From contig NC_014378.1 of assembly GCF_000144695.1 (NCBI RefSeq), positions 2,194,043 through 2,258,042 of the forward strand: a stretch of 64,000 nt of DNA, given 5' to 3'. The DNA is from Acetohalobium arabaticum DSM 5501. GTDB lineage: Bacteria > Bacillota > Halanaerobiia > Halobacteroidales > Acetohalobiaceae. The notes beneath the pieces were generated by a model, which worked only from the letters and a program-made list of their open reading frames with translations, searched no databases and had not been told where the DNA came from. The position numbers were made by a program, and so were the translations under genes. This document shows positions 17,421 through 25,601 of the stretch, one piece after another (position 1 is the stretch's first letter; each line of letters opens with the position of its first letter).

Positions 17421-18326
17421 CTATTTAGCTGCTGCTCGATTAAAGACTTCTTCTTTCAATTCCTCAGGTAGATACTCCAGTAAGTAATCTTTGAAAGGAG
17501 CTCTGATATCATCCCGCGCAAAGGCAAACTCAACTACTGCCTCTAGAAAGCCTAACTTATTACCGATGTCATAGCGGCGCCCATTGAAGATATGGGCATA
17601 GACATCCTCCTGATCCAGCAGAGTCTTTAAGGCATCAGTCAGCTGAATCTCGCCGCCTTTGCCCGGCTCGGTCCCTCGTAGGATATCAAAGATAGCCGGA
17701 GTGATCACATACCGGCCTAAAATAGCAATATTGGACGGGGCCTCCTCTAAAGAAGGCTTCTCAATTAAGTCCTGTACCTTATAGTCTCCGTTATTACCGT
17801 TGGAATAATCAACAATACCGTACTTATTGACTGCTTCATCCTCAACCTTCTGGACGCCGATAATCGTAGACTGCTTCTCTTCGAAGGTATCGATCAACTG
17901 CTTGGTAACCGGCGTATCAGACTTTACTATATCATCGCCTAATAGAACCGCAAAGGGCTCATCCCCGATAAAGGTTTCGGCACATAAAATAGCATGTCCC
18001 AATCCTAACGGTTCTTTCTGGCGGACATAATGGACATCAACTAAATTAGAGATATCTTTAACCATCTCTAAGCGTTCTAGCTTACCCTGTTCAGCCAAGT
18101 TTACTTCCAACTCAAAGGATTTATCAAAGTGGTCCTCAATGGCTCGTTTATGGCGGCCGGTAATGATGATTACATCCTCAATTCCGGCTTGAACTGCTTC
18201 TTCGACTATGTACTGGATTGTCGGCTTATCAACAATCGGCAGCATTTCTTTCGGCTGTGCTTTAGTTGCCGGCAGGAATCTAGTACCTAATCCGGCCGCA
18301 GGTATAACTGCTTTTTTGACTTGCAT
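17421..18326 (-). CDS. galU: UTP--glucose-1-phosphate uridylyltransferase
   Basis: The 301-residue enzyme has the bacterial GalU signature: VIPAAGLGTRFLPATKAQPKEM, IIITGRHKRAIEDHFD, VRQKEPLGLGHAI, FAVLLGDDIV, GKGGEIQLTDAL and YDIGNKLGFLEA. It makes UDP-glucose, a precursor for the surface polysaccharide and glycolipids. Length is normal. It stands between a small unknown gene and the FAH gene at the edge of the polysaccharide region. Confidence 0.96.
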   Translation of the reverse strand: MQVKKAVIPAAGLGTRFLPATKAQPKEMLPIVDKPTIQYIVEEAVQAGIEDVIIITGRHKRAIEDHFDKSFELEVNLAEQGKLERLEMVKDISNLVDVHYVRQKEPLGLGHAILCAETFIGDEPFAVLLGDDIVKSDTPVTKQLIDTFEEKQSTIIGVQKVEDEAVNKYGIVDYSNGNNGDYKVQDLIEKPSLEEAPSNIAILGRYVITPAIFDILRGTEPGKGGEIQLTDALKTLLDQEDVYAHIFNGRRYDIGNKLGFLEAVVEFAFARDDIRAPFKDYLLEYLPEELKEEVFNRAAAK

Positions 18327-18432
18327 AGACTATCTTCCTCCCTGATATACATAATTTCAAATTCTATTACTAAATTAATTATTCTGCAAAGAGGATTGAT
18401 TTTCCTTTATTTTCAATGTTTTTGTCATCGGA

Positions 18433-18699
18433 TTATGCCAATGCCTTATGGCCTGTAGCATTTGACGGAAAATAATTTTTAACAGTCAGCACCTCTCCCT
18501 GATGGCCCTTGATAATATACCTGATAGTATTATACTGCTTGTCCTGAAGATTAATCCGCTCGACTAATCCTACCTTATCAAGATCAATCTGAGGAATAAT
18601 TGAAGCAAATAACTTCTTTAAAATAGAGTATGACAGCTGTCCGGACTTGATATTCTTCAGACGTCCAGCCTGATAATCCGCTTCTATAAAGTCAATCAT
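18433..18699 (-). CDS. Conserved-looking small protein of unknown function
   Basis: The 88-residue protein begins MIDFIEADYQAGRLKNI. I place the start at ATG 18699 because AAAGGAGAG lies 6 nt upstream; the frame is open for eight more codons without a better site. It has no signal peptide or membrane segment. The middle (LDKVGLVERINLQDKQYNTIRYIIKG) looks like an alpha/beta domain. It lies divergently opposite the XRE regulator gene, which might control both, but nothing shows this directly. Confidence 0.65.
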   Translation of the reverse strand: MIDFIEADYQAGRLKNIKSGQLSYSILKKLFASIIPQIDLDKVGLVERINLQDKQYNTIRYIIKGHQGEVLTVKNYFPSNATGHKALA

Positions 18700-18881
18700 G
18701 ATAATCTCTCCTTTAAATCTCATTTTTAGTGATAAATGACAACTGTTATATATAATAATAACAGAATGTTAGTATTATTGCAAGTAGTAACTAATATTAT
18801 AGACAATTTGTTGTTTGAGATCATTTCTGAAATACTCTATGATATTATTAGTAATGAAAAAATAACAATGGAGGGATAACT

Positions 18882-19271
18882 ATGAAATTTAACAAAAGAC
18901 TAAAAAAATTAAGACTGGAACATAATCTACGCCAGAAAGATATAGCAGAAGATCTGAATTTAACTCCATCAGCAATAGGCTTTTATGAACAGGGAAAAAG
19001 AAAGCCTGATTTTGAAATGTTATCCCGATTAGCCGATTATTTCGAAGTTTCCGTAGATTATCTTTTAGGCCGGACAAAAAAGGACCAGTTTTATCATAGC
19101 CAGCAGAAACAAGGGAAAATGGTTAAAGAAAATCAGACTAATTATTGCGCTCAGGATAATGAAGTTCCTAACAGAGATGATTTAGCAAAATTAGTCCAGC
19201 AGGCTGAAAGTCTACCCCCTAAAGCTATTCAAGCTTTAATTGAGTTTATTCAGACTATGGAAGAAGAATAA
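18882..19271 (+). CDS. XRE-family helix-turn-helix transcriptional regulator
   Basis: The 129-residue protein has an N-terminal XRE/Cro HTH (about residues 5-62: LKKLRLEHNLRQKDIAEDLNL, TPSAIGFYEQGKRKPDFEML, VSVDYLLGR). A polar linker and a short C-terminal helix follow (LVQQAESLPPKAIQALIEFI). This layout is like SinR or SlrR-type and phage-repressor-like regulators. A GGAGGG site precedes ATG 18882. It is one of only two plus-strand genes of cellular function in the window and sits at the border of the polysaccharide locus. A role in controlling that locus is a guess. Confidence 0.9.
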   Translation: MKFNKRLKKLRLEHNLRQKDIAEDLNLTPSAIGFYEQGKRKPDFEMLSRLADYFEVSVDYLLGRTKKDQFYHSQQKQGKMVKENQTNYCAQDNEVPNRDDLAKLVQQAESLPPKAIQALIEFIQTMEEE

Positions 19272-19427
19272 TCAACTGCTCTCCTGCTCGAAAAGCATAA
19301 TCTGATGCTTAGGTTAATTTCGATCCTCTCACTAATTTCTAATTATTAGTTAAGTATACAATTTTCGCCCGATTTTAACTATATATGACTTTTTTAAGTT
19401 TGTCAAGGTAAAATTTTTAAAATTTCA

Positions 19428-19474
19428 ATATAGTTCCGGTGCTTGGTATAGCCAATATAGTTCCGGTGCTTGTT
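19428..19474. repeat. Direct repeat of a 20-bp unit
   Basis: CAATATAGTTCCGGTGCTTG occurs twice with 7 nt (GTATAGC) between. Its complement, in the form CGGAACTATATTGGCTAT, also occurs inside R2 copy C near 50324-50341. It appears to be a module attached to the R2 family. Confidence 0.75.
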
Positions 19475-19483
19475 GTTCGTTTA

Positions 19484-19740
19484 TGATGTTGCAGGATATA
19501 GTCAACAAATCTCCTACGCTTGCCGTTCGTTCGACGTCCTGTCTCACTCCCTCTCAAAGTTAGCCCTCTCGCCATAGCCAGCATACAGACCAATACTGGC
19601 TATGGGAGTGATTTATGAGCAAGATGAAATTATTAGTGCTCTAATTTAAAAGTAAGAAGCTAAAATCAGCTTTGCTACAGCCTCATGGCTTCGGGCTAAC
19701 TTAAGAGTCGCTCTAGACACATATTGACTATTTGCAATAA
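19484..19740 (-). repeat. Repeat R2, copy B (inverted)
   Basis: Reading the minus strand, this copy has the same block order as copy A: TCTAGAGCGACTCTTAA, GAAGCCATGAGGCTGTAG, the hairpin CCATAGCCAG/CTGGCTATGG (19572-19605) with loop core TTGGTCTGTATG, GAGTGAGACAGGACGTCGAA, CGAACGGCAAGCGTAGGAGA and TTGTTGACTATA. The blocks of copies A and B are nearly identical while the DNA between them varies in sequence but not in length. Confidence 0.75.
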
Positions 19741-19833
19741 GATATTACAATTAGCCGTTCCGGAGAAATATTGACTATTAATAATTTATCTACAACCTGC
19801 AAAAAGTGTAATTCCTAAACACTAAATAGTTAA

Positions 19834-21699
19834 TTAACTTATTTCTTTTATGTTATCTCTATTAGGCTTGTATGTACCGATTAGTTCAACTAAAGACTTG
19901 ATAATTGCTGATGAATCACTTAGCTTGACTACTTTTTTCAACCTGTCCAATTTACTATTCAGGCTTTCCTGACTAACTCCATTTAAATTAGTAATGAAGA
20001 TCCGGTCATGATCAGTAGAGATGGTATTTTCATCATCATATAGCAGCTCTTCGGATAGCTTTTCTCCGGGGCGTAGGCCTATGATTTCTATCTCTATATC
20101 CTCCCCTACTTCTAAACCGGATAGTTTAATTAAGTCTTTAGCTAGATCTATAATCTTTACAGGCTCACCCATATCGAGGACAAATACTTCGCCTCCTGTG
20201 CCGAGAGAGCCGGCCTGAATGACTAATTGGGCTGCTTCGGGAATCGTCATGAAGTATCTCTCTACTTCCTTATGAGTAACTGTCACTGGGCCGCCCTGGG
20301 CAATCTGCCGCTTGAAGAGAGGAATGACACTTCCTTTACTCCCCAGCACATTACCGAATCTAACGGCCATAAATTTAGTCTTACTCTCTTTATTAAGACC
20401 CTGGATTATCATTTCCGCAGTCCGTTTAGTCGAGCCCATCACATTAGTAGGATTGACTGCTTTATCGGTAGAAATTAAGACGAATCGTTCAACATTACAT
20501 TCATCTGCTGTTTCTGCTAATCTTTTAGTACCGAAGATATTATTCTTCACTGCCTCTTCAGGATTATGCTCCATTAGCGGAACATGTTTGTGAGCCGCCG
20601 CATGGAAGACTACATCGGGCTGATACCGTTCAAAGGTCTGCTCTAATTTATGTTTATCCTGAATACTGCCGATTACTGGAATAATCTCTAAGTTATTGAA
20701 CTTTTCCTTTAATTCCAAATCAATAAAGTATGTATTATTCTCGGAGATATCGAAAATAATCAGCCTTTCAGGACTAAAGTGAGCTATCTGGCGACATAGC
20801 TCCGAACCGATCGAACCTCCGCCACCGGTAACCAGGACTGTTTTATCCTTGAGGTAGGAACAGATCTGATCTGTATTCAGATCTACCTGTTCTCTTCTGA
20901 GTAAGTCCTCAACTCCAACTTCCCGAATCTGATTCAGATTAAAGCCGTCATTGATAATCTCATTTAAACCGGGCACTATCTTGATCTCGACTCCATCCTG
21001 ATTGCTTAAATCATAGATCTTCTCAATAGCCTCACCAGCCGTAGAGGGAATGGCTATAATTACTTCACAAACATCATATTCTTCTATGATATCAGGAATA
21101 TCATAGCGGTCCCCCAATACCTTCTTACCGTGAATCTCCAGTCCTAACTTCTCCGGATCATCATCAACTAAGCCTACAATCTCCTTTTCCAGCTCCGGAT
21201 GCTTGTACATTTCACGAATTAGAATCTCTGCTGCATCGCCGGCACCTACAATTAAGACCTTGGTATCAGCACCATCACATCTTTCATATTCGAGATAGTC
21301 TTTAATTAACCGAAGAAGAAATCTTAAACCGCCTAAGAATAGAATATTCAATACTCCGCTAATAATGATAACGCTGCGTGAAAAGCTGATCTGGGCTAAA
21401 AATATATAAAGAGTAAAGGATAGATTAATTAAAGCAACTATTCTAATGATAGACTTTAATTCATTAATACTGGCATAGTGCCACATCTTCTTATATAAGC
21501 CAGAAAAGTATAGAATGATTAATCCAATAATTGATACAATGACTGAATAAGAATAGCTAAAGTGGCTTAACCAGTTACTGTCGAATCTCAAGACAAAACC
21601 GAGGATTAAGGCTAGGTTAATCAATAATAGGTCGATGATTATTAATCTAGGCTTTTTATATAGTTTTAGCAATAAGTCAATCAAAGTTATCACCTCCAA
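19834..21699 (-). CDS. pglF: UDP-GlcNAc 4,6-dehydratase, membrane-bound PglF/CapD/WbpM type
   Basis: The 621-residue protein has four N-terminal transmembrane helices (about residues 15-120). A first Rossmann-like CoA-binding region follows (VLIVGAGDAAEILIREM), then the SDR catalytic domain (about 280-600) with GGGGSIGSELCRQI, FHAAAHKHVPLMEHNP and VLISTDKAVNPTNVMGSTKR. In this family Met replaces the usual SDR Tyr (M...K in NVMGSTKR). It makes UDP-4-keto-6-deoxy-GlcNAc at the inner membrane. With the next three genes upstream it completes the PglF-E-D-C bacillosamine route. An R1 repeat separates it from pglE. Confidence 0.9.
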   Translation of the reverse strand: MEVITLIDLLLKLYKKPRLIIIDLLLINLALILGFVLRFDSNWLSHFSYSYSVIVSIIGLIILYFSGLYKKMWHYASINELKSIIRIVALINLSFTLYIFLAQISFSRSVIIISGVLNILFLGGLRFLLRLIKDYLEYERCDGADTKVLIVGAGDAAEILIREMYKHPELEKEIVGLVDDDPEKLGLEIHGKKVLGDRYDIPDIIEEYDVCEVIIAIPSTAGEAIEKIYDLSNQDGVEIKIVPGLNEIINDGFNLNQIREVGVEDLLRREQVDLNTDQICSYLKDKTVLVTGGGGSIGSELCRQIAHFSPERLIIFDISENNTYFIDLELKEKFNNLEIIPVIGSIQDKHKLEQTFERYQPDVVFHAAAHKHVPLMEHNPEEAVKNNIFGTKRLAETADECNVERFVLISTDKAVNPTNVMGSTKRTAEMIIQGLNKESKTKFMAVRFGNVLGSKGSVIPLFKRQIAQGGPVTVTHKEVERYFMTIPEAAQLVIQAGSLGTGGEVFVLDMGEPVKIIDLAKDLIKLSGLEVGEDIEIEIIGLRPGEKLSEELLYDDENTISTDHDRIFITNLNGVSQESLNSKLDRLKKVVKLSDSSAIIKSLVELIGTYKPNRDNIKEIS

Positions 21700-21711
21700 A
21701 TAAGTTTATTT

Positions 21712-21929
21712 GACACGAAACTTGCAATAGACTGGACACAAGACTCTTAAATTAAAATCTGTTGTCTGTGTATTTTCATAATCAATTTATACTGCCTACA
21801 AATTATGTAACTTCAGTAATATATATGCATTACCTAAGCTTTTTTGACTGAAATTATCCAACTTATTATTTATAGTCTAAATTAATCTTTATTTTTAGTC
21901 TGTGTCCTGTCTGGGTTGGTCTGTGTCTA
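21712..21929 (+). repeat. Repeat R1, copy 1 (plus orientation)
   Basis: The left end GACACGAAACTTGCAATAGA (continuing with GGACACAAGACT) and the right end TTTTTAGTCTGTGTCCTGTC (continuing TGGGTTGGTCTGTGTCTA) are built from ACAC-AGACT units in opposite orientation. The core is about 140 bp of AT-rich DNA. The same two ends, in the same relative arrangement, occur at 39293-39478 (inverted) and at 45021-45165/47072-47086. No ORF lies inside. It fills the pglE-pglF gap almost exactly. Confidence 0.7.
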
Positions 21930-21930
21930 A

Positions 21931-23049
21931 TTATTTTTTATCTTTTTCGATACCCTCTTTAAGTATCTCTACTACCTGCTGGATCTCCTGTTTGGTCAAG
22001 TTATTATAAAACGGCAGAGCAATTGTTGAATCTGTTACCTGTTCTGTGATCGGGAAGTCGCCTCTCTCATAGCCGAACTCATCAACATAGAATGGCTGCA
22101 GATGAATCGGTGTAAAGTACGGCTTACACTGAATATCATTACTGCGCAGATGATCCATGACACTACTCCGATCAATCCCCTCGGCTAGCTGAATAACATA
22201 GACGAACCAGCTCATCTTAGTAGTCTCTTCAACTATCGATAATGTCGTAACCTCGTCAACATCAGCCAATAGACGGTTATACTCTTCGGCTACTTCAGCC
22301 CGCTTGGCCAAGATCTCTTCAATTCGTTCTAGCTGAGCAATTCCTACGGCACAGCTCATCTCATCGAGCCGATAGTTATAGCCTAGCCGGACATGATTCA
22401 GCCAGGAGCTGTCGGTTCCTCGACCCTGATTACGCATACTTCTACATAAATCAGCTATCTCTTCATCATCAGTAACGATCACTCCACCCTCACCGGTAGT
22501 CATCTGCTTATTGGGATAGAAAGCAAAGACGCTGGCATCAGCAAAAGTTCCTACCTTCTGGCCCTTATGTTCTGCTCCTATTGCTTCACAGGAATCCTCG
22601 ATTACCTTTAAGTCATGCTTATCTGCTATCGCCATTATCTCTGTCATATTAGCAGGTTGTCCAAAGACATCAACAGGTAAGATAGCCTTAGTTTTATCAT
22701 TTATCGCTGCTTCTATCTTATCTGGGTCGATACATAATGTCTCGGGATCGATATCGACAAAGATAGGCTCAGCATCTTCGAATAATATGCAGTTACTGGA
22801 AGAAATGAAGCTGAATGGAGTGGTAATTACTTCATCTCCTTCGCCAATCCCTAAAGCCCTAATTAATAAGTGCAGACCGCTAGTACCACTATTAACTCCT
22901 ATAGCATAATCTGTTCCTATATAGTCAGCAAACTTCTCCTCAAATTCCTCTAGCTTTGGTCCCAAGCTAAGCCAGCCTGATTCTAAGACTTCATTGACTA
23001 ATTCTTTTTCCCTTGATCCTATATCTGGTCCTGATAAGCCGATTGTCAT
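21931..23049 (-). CDS. pglE: PLP-dependent DegT/DnrJ/EryC1 aminotransferase, PglE-like
   Basis: The 372-residue sugar aminotransferase has the family motifs: GVNSGTSGLHLLIRALG, DVFGQPANM, VIEDSCEAIGAEHKG, the PLP-lysine segment AFYPNKQMTTGEGG and NYRLDEMSCAVGIAQLERI. In its position beside PglF, PglD and PglC homologues it should aminate UDP-4-keto-6-deoxy-GlcNAc at C4. Length is normal. It is separated by 3 nt from the acetyltransferase gene upstream. Start ATG 23049 follows a GGGAGGAAT site. Confidence 0.88.
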   Translation of the reverse strand: MTIGLSGPDIGSREKELVNEVLESGWLSLGPKLEEFEEKFADYIGTDYAIGVNSGTSGLHLLIRALGIGEGDEVITTPFSFISSSNCILFEDAEPIFVDIDPETLCIDPDKIEAAINDKTKAILPVDVFGQPANMTEIMAIADKHDLKVIEDSCEAIGAEHKGQKVGTFADASVFAFYPNKQMTTGEGGVIVTDDEEIADLCRSMRNQGRGTDSSWLNHVRLGYNYRLDEMSCAVGIAQLERIEEILAKRAEVAEEYNRLLADVDEVTTLSIVEETTKMSWFVYVIQLAEGIDRSSVMDHLRSNDIQCKPYFTPIHLQPFYVDEFGYERGDFPITEQVTDSTIALPFYNNLTKQEIQQVVEILKEGIEKDKK

Positions 23050-23052
23050 TTG

Positions 23053-23682
23053 TTATTCCTCCCTATTTTCTTTTATAATTTCAGCTGGAATTCCTACTAC
23101 TGTAACATTATCGGGAACATCCTCAGTTACAACTGCTCCTGCTCCTACAATAACATTTCTACCAATAGTAATCTCAGGTAAAATAGTTGCCCCTATTCCT
23201 ATATGAGAATTCTCATTTATAGTAACATTCCCTCCTAAATTTACTCCAGGAGAAATGTGCACATTATCTTTAATAATATTATCATGATCAATTGTAGCTC
23301 CAGTATTAATTATAGTATTATTGCCAATTTCAGTATTAGAATTTATAATTACTCCAGCTGCTATAACATTACCTACACCTACTTCAACATATGAATTTAT
23401 AATAGCTGATTTATGTATAGCATTAATGAGCTTAATATTATTTTCAGCTAAAAATTTTCCTATTTTATTACGAATTATATTATTACCAACAGCTATAATA
23501 GCTGAATACTCCTTGTCTTTTAAATAATCCAAACTCCCTAAAACTTGATGTCCATTTATCTCTTTACCATGTATTTTAGGATTATCATCTAAGAAGCCCT
23601 TAATCTTAAATTTATTATTAGTTTTCAAAATATCTAATACTACTTTTCCATGCCCTCCTGCCCCTATAATGACAGTTTCCAC
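23053..23682 (-). CDS. pglD: Sugar O/N-acetyltransferase with left-handed beta-helix, PglD-like
   Basis: The 209-residue protein starts with a small Rossmann subdomain (TVIIGAGGHGKVVLDIL), then a hexapeptide-repeat beta-helix (about 95-195) with the catalytic region GATIDHDNIIKDNVHISPGV and NSHIGIGATILPEITIG. This is the NeuD/PglD layout. It should acetylate the 4-amino group using acetyl-CoA to give UDP-di-N-acetylbacillosamine. It overlaps the start of the sugar transferase gene by one base and is 3 nt from pglE, so these genes are co-translated. Confidence 0.9.
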   Translation of the reverse strand: METVIIGAGGHGKVVLDILKTNNKFKIKGFLDDNPKIHGKEINGHQVLGSLDYLKDKEYSAIIAVGNNIIRNKIGKFLAENNIKLINAIHKSAIINSYVEVGVGNVIAAGVIINSNTEIGNNTIINTGATIDHDNIIKDNVHISPGVNLGGNVTINENSHIGIGATILPEITIGRNVIVGAGAVVTEDVPDNVTVVGIPAEIIKENREE

Positions 23683-24281
23683 TACTTCTTCACCTTCTTT
23701 TTATTTTCACCATAAATCCCATCTCGTTTTAAGACTATAGCTAAGGTTGAAAAAATAATTTTTAAATCTAACAATAAACTAAAATTCTTTACATATTCAA
23801 TATCATATTCAATTCTTTCATCCCAACTCAAATTATTTCTTCCATTTATTTGAGCATATCCTGTTATTCCAGGCTTTACATCAAAACGTGATTTTTGTTC
23901 ATCACTATATTCATCATATTTATAAGGGTAATAAGGAACTGGAGGCCTTGGACCGATCAGACTCATATCTCCTTTCAATACATTAATAAGTTGTGGTAAT
24001 TCATCTAAACTTATCTTTCTTAAAAGTTTCCCTACTTTAGTTATTCGAGGGTCACCTTTACTAGTAAAGAGACCATCTCCTATATTTTCTGCATTTTCAA
24101 CCATAGTTCTAAATTTATATATTTCAAATACCTCACCATCTTTTCCTAATCTATCTTGTTTAAAAAATACTGGTCCTTTAGAATCAATCTTAATTAAAAG
24201 TGATATTATTATAAATAATGGCAATAATATAACCAATCCAACTAAACTTCCAAAGAAATCAATGACTCTTTTAATTAACAT
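23682..24281 (-). CDS. pglC: Initiating sugar-phosphate transferase, PglC-like
   Basis: The 199-residue protein is a small monotopic phosphoglycosyltransferase. One N-terminal reentrant hydrophobic helix (about 5-30) is followed by KIDSKGPVFFKQDRLGKDG, YKFRTMVENAE, LRKISLDELPQLINVLKGDM and IGPRPPVPYY. The DE pair and RPR motif match the catalytic core. It should move bacillosamine-type phosphate onto undecaprenyl phosphate. It ends the GT4-pglC-pglD-pglE order typical of the Campylobacter pgl locus. A second, larger transferase of the same family is at 50380. Confidence 0.9.
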   Translation of the reverse strand: MLIKRVIDFFGSLVGLVILLPLFIIISLLIKIDSKGPVFFKQDRLGKDGEVFEIYKFRTMVENAENIGDGLFTSKGDPRITKVGKLLRKISLDELPQLINVLKGDMSLIGPRPPVPYYPYKYDEYSDEQKSRFDVKPGITGYAQINGRNNLSWDERIEYDIEYVKNFSLLLDLKIIFSTLAIVLKRDGIYGENKKKVKK

Positions 24282-24331
24282 CTTATATTTTTCTCCTTTT
24301 TAAATTATATCTTATCAATTAACAATCAATT

Positions 24332-25567
24332 TTATCTACAAACTTCCTCAATAACTTTTATCAATTTACCAGCTAAAATAGGATAGTCATTATTCTCTTC
24401 TACAAACTGTCTTCCGTTTTTACCTAATTCTTCTCTATCTTCTAACGATATCTCAGACATTTCTACAACTGCATTTGCTAGCCTTGGTGGGTCATCCGGC
24501 GGAAGAGCTATTCCACAATCAGCTACATCTGCAAAATCAAAAGCAGCTTCTAAAGCGGAAATCATTGGTTTACCACTAGCTAAATAGTCAAATATTTTAT
24601 TCATACTTACACCATATTTATGAACTTTACTCTTACGCACAATGGAAACACATACATCAGCTTTATTTAATATAGCAGGAACTTGGTCTTTATCAACTCT
24701 TGGTATAAAAGTAATATTATTAAGTTCTAATCTTTTAGCTTCTTTTATCAATTTTTCTTTTTCTGGTCCATCACCAACTAATAAAAACTGAATATTCTTT
24801 CTAATATTTCTATCCTGAATAATCTTTGCACTCTTCACTAAAGTAATTAAACCATTAGCTAAACCATGGGCACCTGTATAGGCAAAAACCATATCTTTTT
24901 GATTATTAAAAAAGTTTATTAGTTCTTTATTTTCAAGTTCAGTATTAATATGTCTATCAAACCAAGTTAAATCTACACCATTAGGAATATGAATTACTTT
25001 TTCTTCTTTAATTCCAAGAGAAGATATATAATCTACCCCTCTAGGCAAAACACTAATAATTTTATCTGCTTTTTTATATAGAAATTTCTCTAACCATCTA
25101 AAAAGATAAGTAACAGGACTTTTATCATTTAACACATCTAAATCAACTAAAGTCTGCGGCCATAAATCTCTTACTTCAAATATAAAAGGAACTTTTTTTA
25201 TTTTAGCCAAAATATACGCAGCTAATCCGGCAAATAAATGAACTGAGGAACCAATAATTACATCAGGACTTTTCATATTCAAACCTGTTTTAATTACACG
25301 ATAAGCAAACACTAATTGATTAATTAATCTTTTAAATCCATTCTTATCATAAGGAGGTGTTTTTATCCAAACACGTTCATAATTTTCCTCTTTCTCTTTT
25401 AAATAATTTTTCCCTTCTGGGTAATCCTTAAGCTCTTTGTAAACATTATGTTTAAAACTAGAAGCAAAAAGTTTTACTGTATTTCCCTTATTCACAAGTT
25501 CTCTGGATATATTAGTATGCCTACCTTTAGTAGTAGCATGGTGATTAATCAACCATATATCTGTCAT
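24332..25567 (-). CDS. Glycosyltransferase family 4 (WbuB/PglA-like)
   Basis: The 411-residue GT-B enzyme has an N-terminal acceptor domain (MTDIWLINHHATTKGRH, then RVWIKTPPYDKNGFKRL) and a C-terminal donor domain with VIHIPNGVDLTWF, LLVGDGPEKEKLIKEA, NITFIPRVDKDQVPAIL and KIFDYLASGKPMISA. These fit WbuB-type GT4 enzymes that add an amino sugar next to the initiating residue. It lies directly upstream of the pglC-like gene and probably works on its lipid-linked product. It is cytosolic or membrane-associated; the donor sugar is unknown. Confidence 0.87.
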   Translation of the reverse strand: MTDIWLINHHATTKGRHTNISRELVNKGNTVKLFASSFKHNVYKELKDYPEGKNYLKEKEENYERVWIKTPPYDKNGFKRLINQLVFAYRVIKTGLNMKSPDVIIGSSVHLFAGLAAYILAKIKKVPFIFEVRDLWPQTLVDLDVLNDKSPVTYLFRWLEKFLYKKADKIISVLPRGVDYISSLGIKEEKVIHIPNGVDLTWFDRHINTELENKELINFFNNQKDMVFAYTGAHGLANGLITLVKSAKIIQDRNIRKNIQFLLVGDGPEKEKLIKEAKRLELNNITFIPRVDKDQVPAILNKADVCVSIVRKSKVHKYGVSMNKIFDYLASGKPMISALEAAFDFADVADCGIALPPDDPPRLANAVVEMSEISLEDREELGKNGRQFVEENNDYPILAGKLIKVIEEVCR

Positions 25568-25601
25568 ATAATTAATTCCCCCCTTAGATTATTATCAAAC
25601 T

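Larger units (their letters stand above)
19272..19833. other. Repeat-filled gap between the XRE gene and the pglF-like gene
   Basis: No gene was found. The gap holds a weak hairpin behind the XRE gene (AAGCAT/ATGCTT near 19292-19309), a 20-bp direct tandem repeat (19428-19474), repeat R2 copy B in inverted orientation (19484-19740), and an AT-rich tail with a second TATTGACTATT motif near 19770. Confidence 0.7.

Noticed and set aside
21712-21929. CRISPR-like array suggested by repeated ACACAGACT units
   Set aside because: Units are only 9-13 bp apart with no spacers of CRISPR length, and they lie in two inverted blocks. No cas gene is near.
22994-23206. Plus-strand ORFs of 60-150 residues opposite many minus-strand genes (for example 5755, 9094, 14192, 15817, 22994, 43799, 52110)
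   Set aside because: They are antisense shadows with compositions dictated by the real genes and without starts or ribosome sites.
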